The notes below the pieces were generated by a model. It was given only the letters and a program-made list of their open reading frames with translations, searched no databases and was not told the DNA's origin. Made by a program: the position numbers and the translations under genes. A stretch of 64,000 nt of DNA. Source: Citrus sinensis. Lineage: Eukaryota; Streptophyta; Magnoliopsida; Sapindales; Rutaceae. Positions 54,907-64,000 of the stretch are shown one piece after another (positions within the stretch are counted from its first letter, which is position 1; the number at the start of each line of letters is the position of its first letter). The stretch lies in contig NC_068564.1 in NCBI RefSeq assembly GCF_022201045.2, forward strand, positions 26,813,001 to 26,877,000, read 5' to 3'.

Positions 54907-56990
54907 CAGATTCTCACATACAATTTTGTTTAGTAGCACGTGATAATATAAATTTAGTTGACACTATTACCTGATGCATTGTCGTATGTGGTGCCCACTG
55001 TGCCGAGGTAGTTGTGTTTTTTGTACTCTTCATTTGGATTTATTTGCTATTTTATGTGCAGGATTTTGTCCGATTGTATTCCAATTAAAGGAAGAAAACG
55101 GATTCCATACCTAGTGATTTCAACTGTGCTCTCCCTGGTGCCATGGCTAATTCTAGGGCTAAACGCATTCTTTAGGAGTTCTACATGGCATCTAATAGTG
55201 TTGTTGACAGCACAAAATCTGGGCTCAGCCATGGCAGATGTCGTAGTTGATGCAATGATTGCCGAGGCAGCAAAATCTGAGCGGTATGTCAACTGATGAC
55301 GAGCAACATTTGACTCCTCTTGCCCAACATGTTGTTTTTGTCTACTGTTTCGTGTGTGGATTATTTTGCTTGACTGAACTGCTCTTTTATGTTTGCTGTT
55401 TATTTCTTGGTGAAGTTAGTTGTTTTGTTTATGTTATTGAGAAGTTATATTGTTCCTTACCACTGCACTTGATCAGGGCCGCATTTGCTGGAGACCTCCA
55501 ATCTCTATCCTGGTTGGCAATGGCTTTCGGTGGCATATGTGGGAGTTTGTTAGGAGGATACGCTTTAACAAACATAGAGATAGATAGAATTTTTCTTCTT
55601 TTTACTGTATTACCAGCCATACAACTATTATCGTGTGGCTTGGTGAAGGAGAATCGAGTGAGCACTAAAGTTTTGAAAGAGTTTTCGAGTTCAAATGGCT
55701 ATCATCAGGTGAATGGGAACGAGAGTATTCTGGATGATGAAGATGGTTTTTCAGAAGAGAAAAACAATATCAGCACAAAAAAAAGAAAGAAGAATAAAAA
55801 GAACCAGAAGAAGAGGGTGTTTAAGATTCGAAAATCCCAGATTCCTGAAAAAAGCAATCCCTTAGTCATCCAGTGGTTCCACTCTCTGAAAGCAGCCATT
55901 TACAGTCTTTATTCTGCATTTAGGCAGCCAGAGATTTTGAGGTAATTAGTAAACGCTTTTATGATGTGATGTCAGTCTATGTTTTGGCAATTGAAGGTCA
56001 CAAATGAAGCATCCCTTTCCACAGGTTTTGCCTGTAGCTGTTCTACAGATTAGTATATCATACTGATTATGGCTAGAATTGATTTTTCCTTGCTCTTGAA
56101 TATAGGCCAATGGCTTGGTTTTTCTTAGCTCACGTGGCTGTTCCAAACCTATCAACTGTCATGTTCTACTACCAAACTGAGATCTTGAATTTGGAAGCCT
56201 CCTTTCTGGGAACTGCTCGTGTTGTTGGATGGGTGGGCCTCATGCTTGGAACCTATACTTACAACGGTTACCTAAAGAGATTGAAGCTACGAAGAATTTT
56301 ATTGTAAGCAAGTAGTGCTCTGGTTACATATCTTTGGTAAATTTGTTCTGTCATTTAAATTGCTTACCCTGCTTGTCCCTGACGCACAAGAGAAATGCAG
56401 GTTGACTCAAGTTGGTTTGTCAATCTTGAGTTTCCTTGATATTGTTCTAGTGTCTCGGATGAATCTCACCGTTGGGATATCCGACAAGACCATGGTGCTA
56501 TATGGATCTGCTCTCGTTGATGCAGTCAACCAATTCAAGTATGTGCATTTAGGGCTGCTTGTATTCTGCTTTGTTAACTCACCTTAAGCTCAAGATGAGT
56601 AATCTGGACGAATGATTCATGCATAAATTTTAGTTACATTTATGCTTTCATCCTCCTATCCTTCTATGCACCAGAATGATCGAACTTTTCTAATTGTGCT
56701 CTTACTGTGTTTCCTGATGTAACTGCAGGTTCATGCCATTCTTGATATTATCAGGACAGCTTTGCCCACCAGGAATCGAAGGAACTCTCTTTGCCCTTTT
56801 CATGTCCATCAGCAACTTTGGATCCACAGTGGGATCATTTTTCGGTGCCGGATTGGCCTCAAGTTTGAGCATATCCTCAGGATCTTTTGACAACCTTCTC
56901 CTGGGCATTATTATTCAAGCCCTCTGCACTTTCATTCCAATTGCCTTTCTATTTTTGATACCAAAGGGAGCTACAGGAGTACCAGCGTAG
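54097..56990 (+). CDS. Folate-biopterin transporter (MFS/BT1 family)
   Basis: Seven exons are supported by phase and GT-AG borders: 54097-54165, 54520-54647, 55062-55283, 55477-55941, 56106-56303, 56401-56538, 56729-56990. They total 1482 bases, 493 residues. The start MKQLKNAFGVSFLWLICLIY opens the first membrane helix. Family marks are YFTQGFRSFVWTAVSYQLKD, FFPWSIKPLYGILSD, RRIPYL-like GRKRIPYLVIST, AMADVVVDAMIAE and GQLCPPGIEGTLFALFMSIS. About twelve helices are expected, with a large Lys-rich central loop (EEKNNISTKKRKKNKKNQKK). The protein would be a membrane carrier of folates or pterins; one family member is plastidial, while this subgroup's substrate and membrane are unproven. No defects seen. 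Confidence 0.85.
54858..54906 (+). repeat. Compound (AT)n(AG)n microsatellite
   Basis: About 11 AT units run straight into about 13 AG units, inside intron 2 of the folate transporter gene. It is likely length-variable. Confidence 0.9.
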
Positions 56991-57381
56991 TCACTAGTCA
57001 GCTCGAGGTTATTTTTGTACAACACAGAATTGCCTAGCAACTGAGATAAATAGGAATATATCCTTTCGAATTTTTGTTAGCAATCACTTTCGAGTTTTGA
57101 CAAATTCGCAGTAATAGCTTCTTCTGAATTACATAGATAGATTCTGGCATGTATGTGTATACATAAACAGTTTTAAGAAGCTGATTAATATGAAATACAA
57201 ATTTAACTTTTATCTTCTCATTCTTTTTCATCCCCTCCAATAGTCCAAAGCTTTTTTTTTTTTTTTTTTTTTTTTTGAGAGACACTCCAAAGTTAAGTTG
57301 TTATTGAATGGATGTGAAACTTCACAATATAGACTGAGCATTTAAAAAAATAAAAAATAACAACCACGGAAGCCACTCTCA

Positions 57382-57453
57382 TATCAGAGCCAGGTTTCGA
57401 TCCTGGGACCTGTGGGTTATGGGCCCACCACGCTTCCGCTGCGCCACTCTGAT
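57382..57453 (-). tRNA. Initiator tRNA-Met (CAT anticodon)
   Basis: The 72-nucleotide minus-strand sequence begins ATCAGAGTGGCGCAGCGGAA, has the anticodon loop CCCATAAC, a T arm CAGGATCGAAACCTG and ends CTCTGATA. It folds as a standard cloverleaf and matches the plant initiator tRNA-Met pattern, with the A1:U72 pair and the A54/A60-type T loop (GAUCGAAAC) of initiators. The A-box (GTGGCGCAGCGG) and B-box (GGATCGAAACC) are internal promoters for RNA polymerase III. A T-rich stretch on the minus strand at about 57340-57352 would terminate transcription. It sits between the transporter and VPS22 genes. Confidence 0.95.
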
Positions 57454-57622
57454 TGTTGATTACAAGCCCAGATATATTTTATTTATCCAAAGTATTCTCT
57501 TTATTTCATTTGCGGCATCCGGGTTACCAGAAAGTGTTTATCCTTGAGAGTTGAGACTTCTGAAACTCAAAAAACAAACGAATTATTTCTTTAAAAAAAA
57601 AAGAAGAAGAAAACACAGAAGA

Positions 57623-59839
57623 ATGAGAAGAAGACCCGGAATTGGCGGTTTACAGAGTGCAGCTGTTGCAAGGGTTTTTTTTTTTTTCCCATCTTTCAAG
57701 AGAATCAATATCAATTATTGTTAATTAAAAAAAAAAATGAGTGTTACATAATTTATATATTATACAGGATCAATATCGGTTACTGGGAGAAAATGTAGCA
57801 AAATTACGAACCGATCTCATGAAAGAACAGCTTGCCACCTTTCGCTCTCAGCTTGAAGACTTTGCCCGCAAGCACAAGGTCAAATTTTCTTCTTTTTTCT
57901 TTTTCGTGTTTAAATTTCATGGGTTCGGCTAAATTTTGTTAATTGATATGGGAATCTGCGTAATTGCTGAATATGTGTTTAATTTGATTAAATTAATGAC
58001 TGTATGGTGAAGTTTAAGTTATTTACACATTGAAATTGTTGAACGAGTGGATGGTTTGTATGAGAACTTGTTGAATTCGGTTGAAATGTTGTTCTTTTTG
58101 TTGGAAAAATATGAAACTGAGCTGAGAGTTGAAATGGGTCGATGCAGAATGATATACGCAAGAACCCCACTTTTAGATCTCAGTTTCATGAGATGTGTGC
58201 TAAAGTGGGAGTGGATCCGTTGGCATCAAATAAGGGCTTTTGGGCAGAGCTGTTAGGGATCGGTGACTTTTATTATGAACTTGGTGAGTGTATCGTCTGC
58301 GTGAGTTGTGCTGCATCTCTCATGAGTCAATTCATTTGTGTTTGAGGTGTCATGTTGTATTCATTGTTGGTAGAAGAATTTCAAATGTATTTATAAACAC
58401 ACAGTCTCAGCAAGGGAAACATTTGCACATTTAACCTTTAGTTAGCCACATTGTAGATAAATGAAGAATATGAATCTTTTTTGTATGAAATTTGCCCACT
58501 AAGATATAAATATCCCAGAATTCTTTACATGTAAATGCTGATATTTTAGTTGAGATTTTGTGTTCAAGGTAAGGGTGAGGAGGATTCTCTGTATGCACAT
58601 AATACGCGAATTTGTGAGATCATTCATACTAAAGGCTTGTGTTGTCCTCTATATAATACTAAATAATAATTTGAAGCCGGTTCTTCTTGCATATCTGAAA
58701 GAGTTGGATTAGTGCACTTATACTTTTAACTTCCTGCATTTGGCTTAATTCATGCTTTGCAACTAGGATATTAACTTGATCTCTTTTGACTCCTGGACCG
58801 CAGATGGCAAAACTTAGAGAGGCCTCTATATCAGATTTGAATTTACAACTATAATTCTTAAGAACAAACTTTGCAACATTGCTGCAACAAGTATACATGT
58901 GGCATGAAATCTTAATTTATGACTTGTAAACTAATCTGTTGACTGTTGTCTAGTTATTTATAGACGTAGATTCACTATGTTATAGAGTGTTTTTCATAAT
59001 GTTATAAGTTAACACTGAAATAAAAAGAGTTTGGCTAGACAGGGGTGCAAATTGTTGAGATTTGCTTGGCAACAAGACCCCATAATGGAGGTCTTATCAA
59101 CCTCCAGGAACTGTGCAATCTCCTTCGTCAGCGACGGAAAAGCAATCGTGAAGCTGTGTCTGAGGATGATTGCTTGCGTGCTATAAGCAAGCTGAAGGTA
59201 TTTCAGTGACGGCCTTTCTGGATATATGCCATTTGATAATAATAAGTTTTCAGATACAGGAATGCTGGTGCTTTATTAACATGAAGTCTATTGATTTTTT
59301 TTAGGTACTGGGTAATGGTTATGAGGTGATTTCTGTTGGAAAGAAAAAGCTTGTTCGTTCTGTTCCTACTGAGTTGAACAAAGACCATAATCAAATATTA
59401 GAGTTGGCACAGGTTACATCCATTCTCTATCAATGTTTTCCTTTTCCTCATATTTCTTTCGGGTTGTTTGTTTTTGCTATGAACTTTCTGCTATTTAAAT
59501 ACTTATAAATTGAAAAAAAAAAAAAATTCTGATGCCATTGCACTTTTGGTTCTATCAGGCTCAAGGTTTTGTAACTGTTGACGAGGTAGAGAGACATCTT
59601 TCCTGGACATCTGGTCGTGCTATTGATGTCCTTGATATTTTATTAGAGGTAAGCTGTTGCTGCCGCTGGCCTAAATTATTATTAATTCATCATAGTTAGA
59701 TCCTTGGGGCTCAAAAATTCTATATTGGTCAATGCAGGAAGGTCTTGCAATGGTAGATGATGGCCATAGAGATAGAAAACGCCGGTATTGGTTCCCTTGT
59801 GTATCTTCCATTTCATCGTCGTTGGGGGCCGATTCTTAA
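57623..59839 (+). CDS. VPS22: ESCRT-II subunit VPS22 (SNF8/EAP30)
   Basis: Seven exons, with phases that agree throughout: 57623-57673, 57768-57878, 58148-58283, 59043-59197, 59305-59412, 59559-59648, 59738-59839. They total 753 bases, 250 residues, the usual length of plant SNF8. The protein starts [20 protein letters not shown], followed by a coiled helix ([20 protein letters not shown]) and two winged-helix domains ([80 protein letters not shown]). With VPS25 and VPS36 it forms ESCRT-II, which sorts ubiquitinated membrane proteins into multivesicular endosomes. It is intact and single-copy in the window. Confidence 0.93.
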
Positions 59840-60532
59840 CAATATTTTCTCATTCAGTAACATGTCTTCTTTGTATCCTTTCCCCTACGGCACTTGGAAT
59901 TCTGGCATTGTAAAAGGTTCTTTGCTTGCAAATAGAATATGTTGGTTCAAATATTTTCATTTCGTCTTTGAAAATGTTTCTAGATATTTCTTGCTTGAAA
60001 TTTGTCATTTCCTTATTTAACTTGTAGAAAAAGAACTCTGAAAAAAACGAAGGGATTTTGTTCATGGATGTGTTGGAGAGGATAACTGTTGTTGAATGTC
60101 AAGAACAAGAAAACAAACTGCCCACTATCATTGAAAAATAAACGACATGACGGTGGCTAAATACCAACTCGAATTTATTTATAAAGAACAAAAGGATCTC
60201 TGAAAATGAGCAGAAGGAGGCTGTTCACTGTGAACCGCATGCTGGTTCAAGTTTTTTTCCTAATGGACACCTTGAATAGCATTCTTTTCTAAGGAAAGCT
60301 CTGCGGCTCTGCCTGTTTAATGATCCTTTTAAGGTGTTCTAAAATTAGGTCACCCCACAATCTGTATCCAGAAGAATTGTATTATAAACTTTTGTTTAAC
60401 ATTGTTTTCCTACTCCACCTAGCAATCAAATAGAACATGAATATGGAGCAGATTTTTTAAGGAAAAATAATAGTGCCATCAGAAAATTAAAAAAAAAAAA
60501 ATCAGTGGACTAAAAGTTTAGATCTTGGACTC
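59840..60532. other. Convergent 3' region of VPS22 and FAD4
   Basis: It contains the 3' UTRs of both genes and no additional gene. The frames seen here overlap UTR sequence and have no support. Confidence 0.5.
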
Positions 60533-61453
60533 TCAAGCTTCTTCAATCCATTTAGAGCTAGGTTCACTCCAGGATCGAGGTCGAACACCAAGTTTAAAGA
60601 ACAAGATCATCTCCAATGCTTCAAAAACCTTCTGTTTATCCAGAAACTCGTTCCATACACCACTCACTATGCAATAATTGTTGTTATAAGGCGGCCTGTG
60701 ATGAGCAGCGTGTTGCGACCGCGACACAAGCACTCCAGCATCCTGTAACGCCACTACTAATGGCGGCAGCTTGCTCTTTGTGCTATGAGCCCATGCATGA
60801 AACTGCTGGCTAAACATAATGCAGCCCGCTAACATACAAACAAACCCATGAATGGTTGAATCATTACAAAGGAGGTCAAAAGGCAGCACTGTAAACGCAA
60901 TGACACGAGCCAATGCGTGTAAATTGTTAGCAAACTGACGCCTGGTGATTGTCCGGGGCCATCTGTGATGACCCTGGAATGCTTCAATTTGTGACCCGAA
61001 AATTGGTGTTGACTCATCACCATAGTTATCAATTCCCCAGTGATAAACACCGGATCCCAGGTCAGCTAAAACGTAACCAATGTAGCCTGCCAACATGGGC
61101 TCGAGCCAAATATGGGAACTGGCTGCCGCCGCTATGGATTTGGCTAGTGAAACGAGCACAGTACTGCACCCAGTTGCCACCCAGGCTCGATGCGCCCATG
61201 TTGATTGCAAAGCTGGGTCATTAAGCAAAGGAGGAGAACTTTTAGCAGCAGTAGTGGTACTAGTGGTTGATGAAAGAGCTAGCCTTGGTTCAATCACTAG
61301 TTGGTTAGGGTTGGACCCGGGCTTGAGATTGGTGCTACTAGTGGCAGAACATGTTGTCACACGGACGCTGTGGCTCCGGTGCTGATGTTGGCATGTGGGA
61401 ACTGGGTGTAATAAGGACTTCAATGGGTAATGTTGATGGGAAAGGACAGCCAT
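60533..61453 (-). CDS. FAD4: Plastid palmitate trans-3 desaturase FAD4-like (Kua/TMEM189 domain)
   Basis: This intronless gene encodes 306 residues. The first 60 or so are Ser/Thr-rich with few acids (SHSVRVTTCSATSSTNLKPG), a plastid transit peptide. The catalytic region then shows DLGSGVYHWGIDNYGDESTP, FQGHHRWPRTITRRQFANN, FSQQFHAWAH and SRSQHAAHHRPPYNNNYCIV, supplying the His-rich di-iron ligands of the Kua/FAD4 family. Three or four hydrophobic segments place it in the chloroplast membrane. Arabidopsis FAD4 inserts the trans-3 double bond into palmitate at sn-2 of phosphatidylglycerol, working with a peroxiredoxin-like partner (PRXQ). FAD4-like paralogues exist, so the exact orthologue is not certain. 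A TATATATA stretch on the minus strand lies about 65 bases upstream of the ATG. Confidence 0.88.
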   Translation of the reverse strand: MAVLSHQHYPLKSLLHPVPTCQHQHRSHSVRVTTCSATSSTNLKPGSNPNQLVIEPRLALSSTTSTTTAAKSSPPLLNDPALQSTWAHRAWVATGCSTVLVSLAKSIAAAASSHIWLEPMLAGYIGYVLADLGSGVYHWGIDNYGDESTPIFGSQIEAFQGHHRWPRTITRRQFANNLHALARVIAFTVLPFDLLCNDSTIHGFVCMLAGCIMFSQQFHAWAHSTKSKLPPLVVALQDAGVLVSRSQHAAHHRPPYNNNYCIVSGVWNEFLDKQKVFEALEMILFFKLGVRPRSWSEPSSKWIEEA

Positions 61454-62782
61454 TGAAGTTGAAGGGTGTCTCTACTCTCGGAGAGAAACCAATATGAAAT
61501 TGCATTGATAGAATGTATATATAAATAAATGTTTAAAAAATGAAAGAGTGGCTGAAAACAGAAATGGGTTTTGTGGATGGAGTGAAAAATACGGAGAAAA
61601 TATTGTGGTGTGCAGAGAAAGTGCGTGGGGTGATAGAAATCGCTAGTGCCTACACATATGTGGCATTTTGCCCTTGTTGTGGTGAGCTTGCGTTTCAAAT
61701 TTCTTAAAACTTTTGGTGGCATTATGTCAATTTTTCTACCTAAATAACGACAAATTTCCCTTCACAAATAACAAAACACACAACCATAAAAATTCCAACC
61801 ACCATCACATAACAACTTAAATAAAGCTTTTTCAAGACTATTCACTTTTGTTATATCTTTGATTATGTGGCAGCCATTTGAGCCCTTGGATGGTTTTTTT
61901 TTTTTTTTGGAGGAATTGTGGATGAAAAATCAAATAGATCGAAGATTGTGGTTGGATGATGGTTGAGGAGCAAGGATAAAGCCGCATGGTAGAGCTTAGA
62001 AGATTGTGACAAAATTAAATTTCCTTCTCTTGTTTGTCTTGTCTGGAGTGCATGAGCATGTGAAAATTCTAGTGATATTCGGGTGATTTTGACGCATTTT
62101 CGTAAGCAAGAATCGTGGGGGCATTGGAATATTCAAGTCCTGAAGCATTATCCCTTTGGGTGCCAGCAAGCAATCCATGCCATTTAAAATCTGCCACATA
62201 ATATGATGATTGATCAATCGTGTTTTATTGGAGAAAAAAATTGGAAAAAAAAAAGAAAAAGGTTTTGTTTCCGGGCCACAAATCAATACCAATATGTGAT
62301 AAGAAAAGATACTAGGAAGAGACCTTGGGATCAACCTTTCAAAAGTTACTTAGCTAGGAAGAGACCTTGGGATCATCCTTTCAAAAGTTACTTACTTAGC
62401 TAAAAAAATTAATTTACTTGTTAATATTAAAATTTAAAATTTATTTTAACAGAGAAATTAAGAGAGAAAAAAGACTAACAGTAACAGGGAATCCTTAACC
62501 TTCATTTTAATATGTAATTAATGTTAATCATTCATTCAAAGAGTTCTAAATAGAGAATGCAGGGTGGAAAAAGTGGCTGTGGAGTACATGGGAATTGAAT
62601 CATCCTAGAACGACGACGTTTTTTCCCTTTTTTTCATTTCTTCCCCGCTCTTTGACATAAAACAAATCGAAAGAAAAAGTTAATGTCAATGAGTCCAATA
62701 ATTAAGCAAGACAAAAGAAGAAAGATTACGAAACTGGAGTGATCTGTTTGTTTCTCCCACCTTCAAAAATTCAATCTCAATT
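61454..62782. other. Divergent promoter region of FAD4 and the next gene
   Basis: It contains the promoters of two divergently transcribed genes and no supported coding sequence. It contains a 42-bp two-copy tandem repeat at 62312-62395. The minus-strand frame at 61996-62334 has no recognisable product. Confidence 0.5.
62312..62395 (+). repeat. Two-copy tandem repeat, period 42 bp
   Basis: CTAGGAAGAGACCTTGGGAT begins at 62312 and again at 62354. The units differ at about one base plus a small end variation. It lies about 400 bases before the start of the downstream gene. Confidence 0.9.
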
Positions 62783-63115
62783 ATGCTTCCAGCGTCATCG
62801 TCATTATCTTCGCTTTCTAATTCTCTAACGCTACTACTCTTAATCTGCACACTATTACTAACGAGCCCATCGAATGCACTGAAATACCCATTTCACCCTC
62901 GGGACATTCTGCCTGTGTTGCCTCGGCAGGTGTCATGGCCAATTTTGAACGCTCTCAACGGCGCAGCAGACTTGCTTCCGGCATTCGTGGGCTCTGCCTC
63001 GGACCAAACCGGCACCGTGGAATGGAAAGGCGCCTGTTTTTACCAGAACCAAGCTTGGATGGAGTTCCATAACAAGTCTGGGAGCGAGTTTGGTGGTGGC
63101 ACCCTTCATATCAAG
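62783..63115 (+). CDS. First exon of an unrecognised secreted or membrane protein (partial)
   Basis: The exon encodes 111 residues and ends ATCAAG|GTCC, a plausible phase-0 donor. It starts MLPASSSLSSLSNSLTLLLL and has a clear signal peptide or anchor (LLLLICTLLLTSPSNA), then LKYPFHPRDILPVLPRQVSW, LNGAADLLPAFVGSASDQTG, VEWKGACFYQNQAWMEFHNK and GSEFGGGTLHIK. The wording is conserved-looking, but I cannot name the family. The rest of the gene runs past the window end. The true frame does not continue into the intron sequence after 63115. Confidence 0.75.
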
Positions 63116-64000
63116 GTCCTTTTTTTAATTATTAAACATCTTTTTCATATAATTGCTTTTATGCTTATTTGAGAACTTCTTCGTTGCTGAGTGCCTTTTA
63201 GTTTCCTTTTTTCTTTTGTGTTCTTTTGAAGTTTATTGCTTAACTTGAGCTGTTTTGCCATTCATATTTTGTTCTAAGGATGAAAATTTGAATTTTGAGG
63301 TTCATTTCTTGGAAATTTGGCATGTGGGTTTTTTATTTTACTTTTAAAAATTTGTTCTTTCTGTAGTTATCTGATTATTTTGAGGATATTTGGGAGAGTG
63401 GGATTTGGTTTAGTTCAATTTTTGGGTTAATGATCATTTTTTATTTAAAAACTGTGTAGTTGTGGGTGGTTTTCTGACGATTCTGTCTGGTCTAACGGAA
63501 GTCCGGAACATTGGTTATTGAAAAGTTAATTTCATTTTTGAATTTGAGCTGTTTCTTTATTGAGGAAGTTTAGGACTGTTGGGTAGCTTTGTAGATGGTG
63601 ACTTCTGGAGCTAGTATTGAAGGATTTTTGAAGGGATTGCGATAGGTTAGATGATGTTTGAACAGATATTTTGCCCTGTTAAGGAAAATGTGGATACTTC
63701 TTTTCCTTCCTAAACAAAATCAAATACGTGAATTTTTGCTTGTGACTAGCAATTTTTCTTGAGAATTTTGATTTATGTCGTACTGATGGTTCCTGTCATG
63801 ATCGATTCATAATATCAAGACATAGGCATCATCTTTAAGGGGTGTACGTTTAAAGCTACTATCAAACTTCTTTTCTCATATTTATGCTATATGGAAGTTC
63901 AATAATTTTACTACTACAGTTTCCTATGTGATGAGCTGGACAATTGGTTGTTACAATTTTTGGTACTCTGAAGTTTGTAAAAGAGTTCTTTCCGTTCATA
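63116..64000 (+). other. Intron 1 of the partial last gene
   Basis: T-rich sequence starts at a GT donor with no acceptor that can be fixed inside the window. No other feature is seen. Confidence 0.6.

Overview
This is nuclear DNA from a flowering plant, most likely a woody eudicot. The gene set recalls Citrus or another member of the Sapindales, but that is an impression, not a test. The signs are AT-rich spacers, GT-AG introns, FAR1-type and plant-mobile-domain (PMD) proteins, receptor-like proteins, a Ty1/copia LTR element, MITEs and a plant initiator tRNA-Met.

Layout. (1) 1-8.5 kb: two convergent transposon-type genes, an intact FAR1/MULE transposase (+) and a 12-exon Ulp1-like protease gene (-) whose catalytic Cys position reads Tyr. 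Together they look like the coding part of a large Mutator-like element whose left end lies outside the window. (2) 10-48.4 kb: a tandem array of six PMD genes, all on +. Three are intact (26428, 31167 and 35872) and three are pseudogenes (10186, 39367 and 46080). Two receptor-like protein genes (-) sit between the first and second PMD copies. Between the RLP genes and the second PMD copy lie a small MULE-type MITE and a 2.2-kb Pack-MULE. The Pack-MULE carries pieces of two host genes, one of them an LRR receptor kinase. A Tourist-like MITE, a foldback element and a 4.5-kb copia fossil occupy later spacers of the array. (3) 50.3-64 kb: a conventional single-copy gene block. It holds an Ole e 1-like secreted protein, a folate-biopterin transporter, initiator tRNA-Met (-), ESCRT-II subunit VPS22/SNF8, the plastid desaturase FAD4 (-), and the first exon of an unrecognised secreted or membrane protein.

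The right third is housekeeping: vesicle sorting, folate transport, plastid lipid and translation initiation. The left two thirds is an accessory region shaped by tandem duplication, gene decay and repeated transposon insertion. Repeated unit and flank homology shows that PMD copies were duplicated together with their 5' and 3' spacers. The most notable structure is the Pack-MULE at 24.0-26.2 kb. Inside it, a 379-bp piece of LRR-kinase coding sequence lies between two matching 56-bp direct repeats, within what looks like the 3' end of another captured gene.
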